Shown here in pieces: positions 12,160 through 24,040 of a DNA stretch of 64,000 nucleotides. Origin of the DNA: Apoderus coryli (Eukaryota; Arthropoda; Insecta; Coleoptera; Attelabidae); the NCBI GenBank assembly GCA_911728435.2, contig OU452198.1, positions 21,176,001-21,240,000 on the forward strand, written 5' to 3'. The stretch's first letter is position 1. The number at the start of each line of letters is the position of its first letter. Below the pieces are notes generated by a model, which was given only the letters and a program-made list of their open reading frames with translations, made no database searches and was not told where the DNA came from. The translations under genes and the position numbers were made by a program.

Positions 12160-15100
12160 AATAATAATAAATTACTAAAAGTTACTTTAATGAGAACGTT
12201 TTGAAATGTAGTCAGGAAAACAAAACATGGGCAAGACGGTCGCCGGTGACGTAGATTGCTTGTCGTAGGTCAAGATCAATCAAGGCAACTAGGTGCCTAT
12301 TTAGTTAATGCGCCTTGGGTGGCAATGACGTTTTAATAAAATCTAAATTTAAAATCCACGTCAATATGGACTACTTTTTTAAAATTTTTCATTTATTTTT
12401 GAGTTAATTTACGAACATAATTCAATAAACATTAATAATTAGCACCCTTACTGCTTTGTCTAAGGTACTTGTAAATAATACACAATATATTAAAATTTGT
12501 ATTTTTTTAATAATACGAAGACAACAATATAATAATAATAATATACAAATAAAAAGACAAACTTAAAAAAACATATTATTACAGATAAAACAAATTATTT
12601 GATTTTTTGATAATAAAACCATTGCATTATTTAAATAAAATTTATACAAAACACAAACATTAATATTTGCACTTTAATATCTTAATAATAGATTAAAATA
12701 ATATAAATAATAATAAAAAAACAGATAGAACAATTGGGAATTATTTAAATATTTACAATATTACAAAAAAAAACAACTTTTTGCACCAGCAATTTGTAAT
12801 CGTAATTCAATTACTTCCTCTCGTCTTGAAGAAGTTTGCGTGTAGTAAACGAAACGTCGCCGTAGGCTGAAATTTAGGTTGTTTAATTTATAGTCCTGTA
12901 CATACAATTATTTTTATGGATACACCTAATAATATTTTGCATAATTTATCACACTCAGAAAACAGTTTAGGTACCTACATATCGTCTCGTCGTGTTAGAT
13001 TTTTAATAGACTCCAAGTACACAACATATGGGACGCGATAACAAACATTACCCCCTTTTATTTGAAGTGGGTCCTTCAATAGAGAATAAGAGGCATCAAT
13101 ACATATAATAAAAAAAACCTTTCATCACCCTGCCTGTCGTGGCACTTGAACGAATATTGTCAAAATAATAGATCCCCGTGCTCATCCAGCGATCGTGATA
13201 TAGATAAATAAACAACGTATTAAATGTTCTGCCATGTGGTAATATTGTTATCGATTGCTCTATCTATTGTTTATCAATCGAGTTTTTAATTATATTTCTT
13301 GAAGAATTTAATAACTTTTTTTTATAGAAAGTCAACTTGCAAATTTACCTGGAATAAGTTACATGGTCCTTCGAGCCGGATTTTGTAAATACTCTTATTC
13401 CAGGTAAATCTGAATAAGTTACAATTTGGTATAAGAAGAGGTCAATCCAGGAAAAAATTATAGTTTTTTTTCTCATTTCTTTTCTATGTTTTTTTTGGGA
13501 TCGCATTCACTATAGAATGCCTGCTTGGTAGATCTTTGCTTTCGATATCTATATGTGGATATAATCGGTGTATACCTACAGGAATTGCAGAATTAATGCC
13601 TATTTGGGATAAGAAAGAATAATCGGCAACTTCTCTAGAAGAAGTACAATTTGGATTTAGGATGCATTGGCGTCGTTGTTATATATGACTATTCGCGGTT
13701 TCATTGGGCATTTCCTTGTTACACTAGTAAAGCATGAACAGTAAATTAAATTGACAGATAAAATAATTTATTTGACATTTCCATAGGCGACTAGATACAT
13801 TAAAACATTTATTTAAAAACACCAAATGGTGTACAAATCAATTATTTGGCGATTTTTTCCAAAACCCACAGACTTAGCTATAGTACACCCTAATACCATT
13901 CGACAGGTAATTAGTAAATACATTGCTAGGTAAGTTCAGAAATATGACGTTCCATTTACATTAATGAAGTTATAGCAACTTAAGTTCTTATTTGAGTAGT
14001 TTTAATTTTTGGACACCCTGTATAAGATTGCAAGTTTATTGCAAATGGAATATCAAATATGATCTATTTTTACACTTTAGTGTTCATTTCGTCAACATGA
14101 CTTTAATAGTTCCTAAGTATTTGAAAGATGAATATGAGGCTAGATTTTGAGAAAATTCAATTTATTTAAAAAACCTTAAGGTTTAGGTATTATAAACCTT
14201 AATGAAACACACACTTAATTTGATCAGAGGATCTAAAAGTGTAATAATATACGGGGCATTCCATTTAAAAAACATAACTTTGATAGTTTTAGGTTATTTG
14301 GGACACCCTGTATAATACTAAACCAATTTTAAAAAGTAGCCATAGTAGATGCCCACATGTCCAACAAATGAAACTTTTTAAAAGCCACGTAGTTTGTCCA
14401 CAATATTCCGCGCCATAAATCGTGAATAACCCTGTATTTGCTATGAATAGTTTCTAATACTGCAATGTTTTTCATATTAAGTAGCTATACGTGCTGTCTG
14501 GAATGTTTTTAATGTAGTTTAAATTGTTTTGGAAGACATTTGTGTCCAGGGTTATAAACGTCATTGAAGGCCCTCTTCTTGGAAGTACCTACGTAGATAT
14601 TTTGTACCAGTTGCACTGTACCTAATTCATTAGCCTAAAAGAGGTATTTTATATGTTGCTTATATTAAAATATGTACCTACATTATATGTGGTTAATGCT
14701 AATTTTTTGAATATGTTTTTGTGTTGTTAGACATTTGAACGATTAATATATATCAATATAATATATTAATGATGCTGCTTCAACTCAATTGAGTCTAGTT
14801 TCTATTTAGTAATACGTCGAAATATCATTAGTGCTATTTAGGGATAATAGGTAGTATTTTCTTATTATTCTAATTAATATGTAGTATCTGCAATGTCAAA
14901 TATTAATGAAAATTAATGATTAACATACCGGTTAATTGATTCTGTTCATAATATATAATAAAACTAAACCTAAATTTTAAACTGAAGACTACAAACAGGA
15001 TCCAAAAGACAGTAAAAACTGATATAAATTTTTAGACCCTATATAACAGTATAATAACAACAATATAAACAATACCATCGTACAAGCTAAGAAGATGGAG

Positions 15101-15547
15101 AAAGAAAGAAAAAAACAAGGTTACAGTGTGAAAGGGGAAGGTATTTTTTTTATTTTTTGTATTGGGATTGATTTCATCTACAGAGACTCAGGGGCCAGAG
15201 AATAAAAAGCGCTTAAAATGTTTTTTAAACTGAGACATACTTAATGTTTTAAAATGGGAAGGTATGCCATTATATATCAGATAAATATCATATGAAATTT
15301 GTTTTCTTTTCTAATAACTTTACTTTAATGGAAAATGTGACGATTTGGGAACTATTTTAAAAATGTTTCCCTTGAAAGGAGCATCACGAAAAGTAACCTA
15401 CCGCCTATTCTAAATATTTAACTGTATGTAAAAACACATTACATATTTTACAATTAATTAGCTAGCGTTTTATTATAGTTAATTAAGTTTAGAAAGTAAT
15501 AGATGTATTAGTAAACTATTCCAAGTTTCAACGGGTTCCTTTAATTT
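12160..15547. other. Gene-free AT-rich stretch
   Basis: I see no convincing coding region on either strand. The stretch is AT-rich, with two GGACACCCTGTATAA-type motifs (near 14,010-14,025 and 14,290-14,305) common at insect short-element ends. A TTGAAGAAG...GAAACGTCG motif near 12,830-12,860 resembles 3' ends of retroelements. Confidence 0.5.
13344..13408. repeat. 15-bp hairpin enclosing a primer-binding-like motif
   Basis: Arms TTTACCTGGAATAAG (13,344-13,358) and CTTATTCCAGGTAAA (13,394-13,408) are perfect inverse complements around a 35-nt loop. The loop carries ACATGGTCCTTCGAGCCGGA, which matches the LTR/primer-binding-site junction of the BEL element (near 29,728-29,748, minus strand) with one difference. 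Confidence 0.8.
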
Positions 15548-15950
15548 TACTTTCCCGCAAAATAATTTTTGAGATAAAGACGGATATAACCATTTTGAAG
15601 TTCCCTGAGACGATTAAAACCATTTCCAGATGAAAGTCTGTCTGTCTGTATGTATTCTACTACGATAGCGTCCAATCGCTTTAACCAATTGAGCTAAATT
15701 TTGGTATATGAGTTTGAGGCAGTCCTAGGATGAAGCCATTAGCTTTTGGTTGAAGTCGCTTTAGCCCTGTGATAGGGGTGGACACAACCACTAAATTTCC
15801 ATACATCAGTAGGGGTCGAGTGATACGTCATTTCAAAGCATTTTTATCTGCTTTACAGCGATAGCTCACTTTTGATATATGCCCCCATAATTCTCGAGAA
15901 AATTGCGTTTAAATTTTCAGTTAGGTAGTTGAAACGTATATATATTACAA
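15548..15950 (+). repeat. Dispersed repeat, copy 1
   Basis: About 400 bp closely related to 53,574-54,005. Shared landmarks are ACTTTCCCGCA at the start, TTGAAGTTCCCTGAGACGAT, CTTTAACCAATTGAGCTAAA, GGATGAAGCCATTAGCTTTT and GAAACGTATATATATTA at the end. No coding frame is conserved. The element class is unknown to me. Confidence 0.8.
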
Positions 15951-16202
15951 ATAGAATATTATTTCTTGAAGTAATCCATATTTGAGACGTAGTGTACTGC
16001 GTACTAACCAAATGTTATACAATCTGCGCTTGTGCCTCTACAACAAAGTCATCTTACTAATTCGCCATTACATTTAAATCAAGATCTCCGAAGACTGTTC
16101 TCTAAGTATGAAAAAGAAACTACCGAATAACAATAAATTGTACGTTTATTACTTGGCTATACACATGTATAATATTTGACTTCTTATATCGCTAATTAGT
16201 TA

Positions 16203-18243
16203 TTATTTAAATAATTTTAATAGCTGAATTCGACCACTTACCTTTTTTGTTAGGCATGGCCCATAGACAGCATCCGCAAAATTAAAATGCGATAACACTA
16301 GGGAATCACACAGTACTTTCCTAGTTTGGTAATCTAAAACCCGTCTGCAGCCATATATCATTTTCAAATTACAAAAAGCATTTTTGACACATTTACTTAC
16401 ATGCTCCGAAAATCGCAGGTCATTGTCAAGAATCAGTCCCAAGTTACGGGCTGATTTTACGCTTTCTAGTTTGGTATTGCCCACTCTTATATCAACCAAA
16501 TGACAAAAATTGAATCTAAAATTCTTATTTCCAAACAATAAAAGTTCGGATTTTTTGGGGTTTATTTCTAGACAGTGATCCTTAGATGCTTTAATGAGTA
16601 AATTTAAATCTAAATTAATATTTGCAGAGGATTCCATAAATTTTTCCGGTGAGAAAGATATATAAAGTTGGGTGTCATCCGCATATATATGTGTTTTACA
16701 ATAATTCAATTTAGATGTTAACTGGGATGTATATAAACAGAATAGTATTGGAGAAAGAATAGAGCCCTGGGGCACCCCTTGAACAAGTTGTCTTTGTTGT
16801 GATATCCTTTTATCAAAAGTAACGCACTGATATCGTTCCGAAAGAAAACTACTTAGCAACTTCCGTGCCAAATCACCGAACCCCTGATATTTTAAAATCG
16901 CAGACAGCAATTCATGATTTAGACGGTCGAATGCCTTACTGTAATCTAATAGTATTAAGGCCGTAGCATGACCTTTGTCCAAGGCATAAAAAATATCATC
17001 TGTGACTGATAGCAGCTTTCGACAGAATTATAGTTGCTGTACAGCACGCAACTATAATTCTGTCGAAAGCCGGACTGTGTTTTAGGTAGCAACCCAGAAT
17101 CAATTACATATTGTTTTATTTGATCGTTAAGAATCCTCTCCAATATTTTACTCACAATATGCAGATACTAATAGGTCTTAAATCTTTATGTGACAATATT
17201 TGTTTTAGGAATTGGAATAACTTTACTGATTTTCCATTGTTTGGGGAATATATTGGTCTCTATACAGAAATTGATCAGGTGCAGTAATATAGGCAATATG
17301 TAAGGGCAACAGCGTTGTAAGATGTTAATGCTTATTTTGTCAAGCCCAACCGCTTTAGTTCTGACTGAACACATAGCGTTATGTACATCCTCAATATCAG
17401 CCATTGTAAAATTAAATGCTGGAGCATCAATGCGAAGATTGGTATTGTAGAAGTTCAGTGTTTCAAGGTCGGGAGCTATATTTGTAATATTGGTAAAGTA
17501 GTGGTTTATTTTATCTACATCATTGAATTCTTTCGGTAAGGAGATTTTACTTTTCTTATATACATCCAAATCCCTCAACAATTTCCAGTTTTCTCGGTTG
17601 TTATTAACCCTGATTTGGTTGTTTAAGTATTGTTTTTTGGCTTGTAATATTTTATAAGATACGGTATTTCTTATTCTTTTGTATGTTTCCCAATCATTAG
17701 GCAGTTTTTTCTTTTTATATTTACTGAGATATTTATTTCGTAACTTCTGAAGATTTTTGATTTCTGGTGAGAGCCATGGAGCTTTCTTTTTAGTTATTCT
17801 TACTGTGCGAATAGGAGCATGCCTGTCAAAAACGTCCAAAAGAGAATTGTTAAAAAAATCAATTTTGTCTTCGATATTATTTATATAAAATATATTGATA
17901 AAAGGAACATTCATTAAGTCCTCGTAGAATAACTCTTGATTTATTTGTCGAAAGTCGCGAAATGTGTAGTAAAAGGGCTCTGGTTTTTTATAGGTAGGTA
18001 TTTTGAGTAGACAGTATATTGGGAAGTGATCAGATAGGTTTAGTGACTGATCCACATGCGCTCCGCAAATGAATTGGTTATCGGAGCCAATTATCAAATC
18101 TATGATGGAGTAACCAGCAGAATTATAACGCGTTGGTTGGTCAATCATTTGTTTTAGATTATAATCTGCTAGCATTGATAGAAATGTCTCAGTGTTTCTA
18201 GATTCAAGATTTGCTGCATTTATATTGAAATCCCCCAAACAAA
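16203..18243 (-). pseudogene. LINE ORF2 (Jockey/CR1-like) endonuclease-reverse transcriptase, broken
   Basis: Reading right to left, the piece at 18,238-17,186 starts in the AP-endonuclease core (GDFNINAAN, later DLIIGSDN and LSDHFPI) and runs through the linker to the start of RT (WKISKVIPIPK). 17,155-16,203 carries the RT core: SKILERIL, QSGFRQ, LLDYSKAFDRLNH, GVPQGSILSPILF and the catalytic YADDTQLY. The product would nick DNA and prime reverse transcription on it. It is dead: frameshifts near 17,160-17,185, a palindromic insertion at 17,015-17,070 inside RT, no endonuclease N-terminus and no complete C-terminus. A Gypsy element abuts its truncated 5' side. Confidence 0.85.
17015..17070. 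repeat. 23-bp perfect palindromic duplication inside the LINE RT
   Basis: Arms 17,015-17,037 (GCTTTCGACAGAATTATAGT plus TGC) and 17,048-17,070 are exact inverse complements around a 10-nt spacer that is itself part of a palindrome (GCTGTACAGC). It lies just after the QSGFRQ motif and disrupts the reading frame. Confidence 0.9.
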
Positions 18244-18426
18244 CAATTCATTTAACAATTCATAATAAGCGTACTATCACTATTATTTCACTTTTTACCA
18301 CCTCGCACCGCTGTCTCTCTCGTAATGCCTGGTACCCTTTCTTATTTTCAACCCGACATTTCTATCGACCGAGAAATACGTCATTTGCGTTTTGTCATAA
18401 GACGCTATTTTCTTGTGTTGATTACA
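18244..18426 (-). repeat. Gypsy 3' LTR (left copy)
   Basis: Shares ATTCATTTAACAATTCATAA, CGACATTTCTATCGACCGAG and GCGTTTTGTCATAAGACGCT with the copy at 22,219-22,354. In element orientation it begins TGTAATCAACACAAG. Confidence 0.75.
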
Positions 18427-18720
18427 GTCGCCCATGCTACCGTTTTCCACGTCCTCGTGGAACCCCATCAATTTTAACCTATTAAAAAAACAAAAATTCA
18501 TTAAAGTGGGGCTATGCCTTGAGATAATTAACTTTTTTTTTAAAACAAATAATATATATATTTCAAACCAAGGGATCCCTTTATATCAAAAAATATATAT
18601 AAATAGTAACATTATACAGACACACATATACCTATGTTGCAATTTCCTGCTAGAAACAATAAATAACATAACAATATCCTACACTAAAAGCCAGCCCAAA
18701 ATCGTATTTAAGCTACTCAA

Positions 18721-19486
18721 TTAGTTGTCATCAGAATCCACTTCGGATTCGGAGCTCACATTTACTTCGAAGGCCTTCAACTTATCGAGGGATACAACTC
18801 CTCTATATCTTCTCTGCGATCGAGAAGAACCCTTTAGATCCTCGACAATATAGCGATCATGGTCAAGGACCTTTGTAATTTCGTACGGGCCACTAAACTT
18901 AGGCAGAAGTTTCTTGCTTGCGCCCTGATTACTTGGAAACGTTCGAACTAGCACTTGGTTTCCTACTTCAAATTTTCGACCCAAGCATCGTTGCTTATCA
19001 AACCTAGCCTACGTTCGCCTTGTTTTTGGTCGATCTGTTCTTTAGCCGTTTTTCGTATTTCCAGCAAGTTTCGTTCAATGTCAGAATCTAACCCTACCTC
19101 GTTGGCTAGTACGGCATTGGCAATACCTCTAGGAGCATATCCAAAAAACAACTCATAGGGTGACTTTCCTGTAGTTGAATTCGTCGTAGAATTCAAACCC
19201 CATCGCAACTTCGATACTGCCTCATCCCATCTATCCTCTTCGTCCGTAGAAGCGGATAGGGATGCTAGAATCGTGCGGTTAAATCGTTCCACTTGTCCAT
19301 TTGCTCGCGGCGTAGCGGCAGCATTCAGAACATGTTTAATATTCAATTATATGCAGTACTCTTGAAATTGTTTGCTCGTAAAACAACTTCCTCGATCAGA
19401 GATCACTCGTCGTGGAACTCCAAAATTTTCAATAATATTTTGCAAAAAGTTGACAAGCGGTCTAGTCTTCGTTGACTGCCTTGACA
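18721..19486 (-). pseudogene. Gypsy integrase, C-terminal part
   Basis: The frame at 19,346-18,963 carries the end of the integrase core (ANGQVERFNRTILASL, with the third catalytic glutamate, then TGKSPYELFFGY). Sequence just upstream to about 19,480 has a broken VISDRGSCFTS-like strand, the second acidic motif. 18,984-18,721 encodes the C-terminal GRKFEVGNQVLVRTF and PKFSGPYEITKVL module that follows integrase in Gypsy elements, ending in an acidic tail. Frameshifts occur near 18,970 and 19,346. The first catalytic Asp region and zinc-binding domain are deleted. It is non-functional as it stands. Confidence 0.8.
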
Positions 19487-20045
19487 CTAAAATTTTCTTG
19501 AGGGTGTTGAAAGCTTTACGTTGTTCAACATCCCAGTGAATCTGGTATGTTTCTTAGTTAATGAAGTTAGAGGCCTAGCGATCGTAGCAAAGTTTCTCAC
19601 ATATTTCCTAAAATAACTAGCGAGACCTATGAATTGGCGAACAGAACGAACATCTGAGGGAACTGGAAATTTATCAACTGCCTCAGTTTTCCCTTTCCCT
19701 GGCTGTACACCCTTGTTGGAAACTTCGTGACCAAGATATTCAACCCTTTCTTTAAAAAAATTACATTTTGACAAAACTTCCCTTAGATTTGGTAGTCCTG
19801 TTTCAAAGTCCTTGCTAAGCAGCAAAATATCGTCCATGTACGCTATGGCCTTCCCATACCTCAGATTTCCTAAGACTTTGTTTATGGTCCGCTGAAATAT
19901 TGCAGGCACGTTACACAAGCCAAATGGAACACGTAGGTATTCATAGTGGCCATCTGGCGTAATAAAAGCTGTTTTAGGAACAGAAGACTCCTCCATTTCA
20001 ATCTGATGGTAGCCGTTAGCCAAATCATCAGCTCTTGACCTGAGA
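19487..20045 (-). pseudogene. Gypsy reverse transcriptase fragment
   Basis: The frame opens in the middle of RT at DLANGYHQIEM and continues through KTAFITPDGHYEYLRVPFGL, the catalytic YMDDILLLS, and the connection motif VRQFIGLASYFRKYV to RPLTSLTKK. RNase H should follow but is absent; after about 19,490 the sequence jumps to integrase. Upstream, the N-terminal RT fingers are missing because the protease region joins straight into DLANGY. Two internal deletions therefore shaped this copy. Confidence 0.85.
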
Positions 20046-21596
20046 AGTTTACCATAGAGATAACCCCATCAGCTGCGTTTGTGATGCAGTCCTCTAGACC
20101 ATGTTCTTTACCGGGAAACATTCGTAGTCCCCCTTGAACAAAAACATCCCCGTCGTAGTTGTCACGGGATGTGACTGCAAGAAGGGCCTTGGTTCTTGTT
20201 GGAATAACCGTAGAACACTTTGCCCACAACGGTATTTTTCTGGGTTCGATGTCCGTGCAACGGCTAACCTTTTCATCAGCAGGTAGGAGTCTCAAAGTTT
20301 TCCCACAGACTATCATGGCAATGTGGGGTTGATTAAGGAAAGACTGCCCTACCATAACGGCCACATCTTGAACGTCGTCTGGAACGACCAACATTTCGAC
20401 ATCCGCTTCAGCACGATCTACCTTTAAATGCGCGTTTATGGAGCCAACAACCTTAACGTGTGACCCTCCATAGCCGGAAATTGTTATTTTCGTTGGAAAA
20501 ATCGTTTGATTTAGTACTTTAACTACTTCTTCTTTGCCAAGTACCGCACTACAACCCGAATCGATGTAACATTTGAAAACAATTCCATTAATCCAGCAAT
20601 CAAAATAATACGTTTCGTTAGTAGATTTTGACTGCTGCCCTAAACGTTTACAACTTGTACATTCAATCTTAGGTTTGGGACATTTGTTTGCATAATGCCC
20701 TTCACCCTTGCAGTTATAGCATCTCATCGGCTTATGGCTTAGTCTGTGTTGCACGTTTTGGAGCCTCAGTGCGTATGTGTTCGTTTCGTTGGAACACACC
20801 AAAACGCAGTCGCTCTTTAAGCGGTTTTGAGGTACTAGGCTGTGATACTTCTGGTACAAGTGAGGATAAATATTCAGCATATAGTTGATCAGGCGTCTGG
20901 TATCTCCCCGCTCTAGCACCTGCTTGGATACTCGCGTCACCGATACCATCAATAACACATGGCACTGCCTTTTTGCCTGTTATTTCACAAGCGCTGATCA
21001 ATTCCATTTTGTCGCAATAATATCTATCCCATGATTCCTCGGACAACTTGATTCGATTTACAAGCGTTCGCAAGGTCGCTGCAAAGTCTTGATGTTCAGG
21101 GAAAGATTTAAGCAACACACCTTTCCATTCGGTCCAAGTAAATTGATAAGATGGTAAATTGTCATACCATCTTCTTGCTACTCCGCCTAAACAATTTTGC
21201 ATAACAAAAACCATGGTTGTTTCGTCCCACTCATTTATTGTACCTAGTTGTTCGATTTTCTCGATCCATTTTGCTGAACTTAGATTTGGGTTCCCTGGTG
21301 CATATTGGAATACATTCGGGTTTAGCCAATATTTGACTCCTCCTGGGCTTACTTTCAACTTGATGACTTATAAGTTTCTCTACTAATGCCTCTAATCTAC
21401 CAACTTTGTCTTCGGTGATAGGTGGTGTAAAACTACGGCTAGGGCCTGGCGTGTTAGATTCTTGTCTTATAGTTCTAAATTTTCTGTTTTGTAAAGTATT
21501 ACACCGTTTCGTTCTTTTACTCCTTTTATAATTGCCGTCCGATGAACTAGAGCTACTAGTACTACTGGCTGAAGACAAGTGTCTGTTTTTACCCAT
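20046..21596 (-). pseudogene. Gypsy gag and aspartic protease, frames broken
   Basis: The gag start is a serine-rich ORF at 21,596. The body (21,358-20,732) has capsid-like YWLNPNVFQYAPGNP, KWIEKIEQLG and WYDNLPSY. After a further frame change comes a zinc knuckle CYNCKGEGHYANKC (near 20,720-20,680) and the protease active site YIDSGCSAVLGK (near 20,560). Gag packages the RNA and the protease cleaves the polyprotein. Frame changes near 21,300 and 20,750 break it, and a deletion at about 20,045 ends it in RT. Confidence 0.8.
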
Positions 21597-22218
21597 TTCT
21601 AATCAAGAATTAATTAATATTTATAATTAAAATCAATTTAACTTAATAAACAAATAAAGAAATATTTTAGTCTACGACAATATAAATAAATATAAATAAC
21701 TAGCTTAACTTTTCGTTTGCTAAGCAACTTTTAAAAAACTTAATTCCTAAGTAACCTTATAACCAATCTAAATGTGATAAACAATCCCGTAAAAGAAAAT
21801 ACACAGCACTTTTGGTCGCGATCGCCGACTGTTATAATATATTATGTACGTAAGCGTAAAAACAAAGACCGAACACCTTGAGTTTACGATCGCTAAAATC
21901 TCAATTGTAACAAAAAAAAATATTTACGTAGGTACTACGTTTAAATCTAACAACTAAAATTTGCCTATTTTACCGTTTCGTTAGGTAAACAATCAAAATT
22001 ATTATTTATTATATTACATGATATAGTTTTTCAATACATACACTTACACAAGAAAAAACACATCAACTTTTATTTCACGTTATTATTATTTTTTGCGCAC
22101 ATGAGTAGATCTCGCCGCTGCTTCTGTAAAACTACTTTAATTCTGTTTTCTCAAATTAAACAATTACATTTAGAAATGACACAACTTTATTATTTTATCC
22201 AAAACACAATTAATCTAA

Positions 22219-22354
22219 TATTCATTTAACAATTCATAATAAGCGTACTATCACTATTATTTCACTTTGTACCACCTCGCTCGACATTTCTATCGACCGA
22301 GAAATACGTCATTTGCGTTTTGTCATAAGACGCTATTTTGTTGTGTTTATTACA
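22219..22354 (-). repeat. Gypsy 5' LTR (right copy)
   Basis: Counterpart of 18,244-18,426, shorter by one internal deletion. Ends at TTTATTACA (22,354). Confidence 0.7.
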
Positions 22355-22631
22355 TAGTTTTTAACATTTATTTTACGTGATGTAATTTTCCACAAATGGT
22401 GAGTTTTACATAAATACTTAATTTATTACCATGTTCTAAATACCAACATCCTTTTAGTGTATATAGATGTTTAAATGCTAAGCCATAAGTTTGTAGACAT
22501 GAATGCGTGACTATGTTAATCTGAGCCACTGATGATGGAAATTTGAATTTCCGAAACATGTCTGGCATCTTTAAACATATTTGAACGTATATATAAGTAT
22601 TTTGTGGAGTAGACTTCGTTTTATTTACATA
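22355..22631. other. Short unassigned segment with a hammerhead-like motif
   Basis: Lies between the Gypsy LTR and a LINE fragment. On the plus strand 22,525-22,566 reads GCCA-CTGATGA, a 7-bp stem GGAAATT/AATTTCC, GAAAC-ATG-TC, TGGC. GCCA and TGGC can pair as stem I. This is the order of a type I hammerhead ribozyme, but an extra U follows CTGATGA. The rest is unassigned. Confidence 0.4.
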
Positions 22632-23285
22632 TTAAATAGAATATTGTAAAAGTTGGTGTGGCGTCGCGGGTATGTTACTCATCTGGAGTTCATTGGTATG
22701 ACGTTCAAAAAATTTCGCTCTATCCATCCTGCGCCCAAAGACTATAGAAACCGTCTTCTCAGGATTAAGCACCAGGCAATTATCCGCAGAAACCCGAGAA
22801 ACATTATTTAGATCCGTATTAACCGATAATATAGCGTCATGAGCTTTGTTCAGCTCGAAAGACAAGTAAAGCTGGGTATCATCCGCTAAGTAATGCTGCG
22901 TACAACTTGTCACATGCGAACGAAAATTCGAAGTATATATGGTAAACAAAAGTGGACCCAATATCGAACCTTCTAGTATTCCCCCCGTTACATTTAAGTA
23001 TCTCGAGACATTACCGCCATAGACGACAACCTGCCTTCTATTTGAGAGGTAATCTGAGATAAGATTGGTGGAAGATGCTGAAAGCCCGACGTATTTTAGA
23101 ATGGATACCAGGAGAGCGTGATTAAGTGTATCGAACGCCTTAGAGTAATCAAGTGATGTCAAATAGTCGGTTTCTTTTTATCTGTTGCATCAATGATGTC
23201 GTCAGTATCTTTTGTAAGCGCGGAGACACAATCTTATCCCGGTCTAAACCCAGATTGCATTTGGGGTAGTAGTTTATTAGTTTCT
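22632..23285 (-). pseudogene. LINE RT, C-terminal half of a split copy
   Basis: Minus strand. Next to the right junction the sequence reads TNKLLPQMQSGF, then after a stop and a frameshift LDYSKAFDTLNHALL, SILGPLLFTIY and the catalytic LADDTQLYLSF, ending at about 22,632. The first codons continue the reading of the other LINE half at 52,232. The intervening 23,286-52,231 is inserted DNA. The stop after GFRPG and the frameshift near 23,165 show the copy was dead or decayed. Same broad Jockey/CR1-like group as the copy at 16,203. Confidence 0.85.
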
Positions 23286-23355
23286 ACAAGAAATCCCTTT
23301 GGGATTTCCCAGTCGTTGTGTGGTAGTTTTAACTATGATAAAAGTCATTGAGGGT
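23286..23355 (-). repeat. 3' terminal hairpin of the giant element
   Basis: In element orientation: CTCAATGACTTTT, CATAG, AAAACTACCACA, then GAAATCCC-AAA-GGGATTTC directly followed by TTGT and the LINE. Same as the ends at 6,236, 10,852 and 12,159. The stem reaches to within four bases of the element end. Confidence 0.85.
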
Positions 23356-24040
23356 TGCAAAAAAAACTGAAAATATGGGTTGAAAACCTAATCAAATAAG
23401 TAGAATTACATATGAGACACCCTGTATATGTAAATGAGTTTTATGAGCCCATTCTTAGAAACTAAGAAAACTTAAAAGTTTTCCTATTAATTAGGTTTTG
23501 TCTTGCCTAAAAATTTTAAAAAATAAATGAAAACATTTTTGAGTTCCTTTGTATGTAAATTGTTTAACTACACAACTTAAAAAAAATCCTGTGCATAGAG
23601 TGAAGCTCTAAAAAATTAATTTTCTACTTCTTACATCGAAAAATTTATTAAGGGCATTAATAAATGAGTGAAATATTATGAGTTATCCCATAGATAATTT
23701 CTAGAAAATATATAGTTTAATAATTATAAAGTATTCTTAATTGAAAATAGAAAAATATTAAAAAGTTGCTTAAAAAATAAAGAAAAATAGAAACATTATT
23801 GAGTTAGACCACTTCTAGGAGCCTATAGTTTCACTTTTTTAATTTGAGATCTAAAAATATCAAAAAATTATTCAAAATTTAACTTTTTTGTTCTTGTAAA
23901 AATAAAGAAATACGTTTTTGCCTCCACCCCGTATATAAATTTAAAGTGCTTATGTTAAAAATTTGTAAATATTTAAAAGTTATTTAAATTGTACTCATAT
24001 ATTAATTTTGTGCATTATTTTCATTTTTATTTGTTCTTGT
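23356..24040 (-). other. 3' region of the giant element with degenerate satellite units
   Basis: No gene. 23,890-23,965 in reverse complement reads CATAAGCACTTTAAATTTAT, then ATACGGGGTGGAGGCAAAAA, a diverged unit of the satellites in E1/E2. The upstream TAGGAGC and GAGTTAGACC blocks match the E1 tail (CTCCTAGAGG, GGTAACTCAAAAATG). This links the giant element to E1/E2 beyond the hairpin. Confidence 0.65.

Larger units (their letters stand above)
18244..22354 (-). mobile_element. Gypsy-type LTR retrotransposon, internally deleted
   Basis: LTR-like direct repeats at 18,244-18,426 and 22,219-22,354 bracket gag, protease, RT and integrase remnants in minus orientation. The right repeat lacks about 45 bp present in the left (a block with CTCGTAATGCCTGGTACC). 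At about 4.1 kb it is shorter than a full element because the N-terminal half of RT and the RNase H to integrase N-terminus are missing. I could not fix the exact LTR ends or a target duplication. It abuts the LINE endonuclease sequence at 18,243. Confidence 0.75.

Noticed and set aside
22368..22568. 66-codon minus frame at 22,368-22,568
   Set aside because: No domain resemblance, and it overlaps the hammerhead-like motif.
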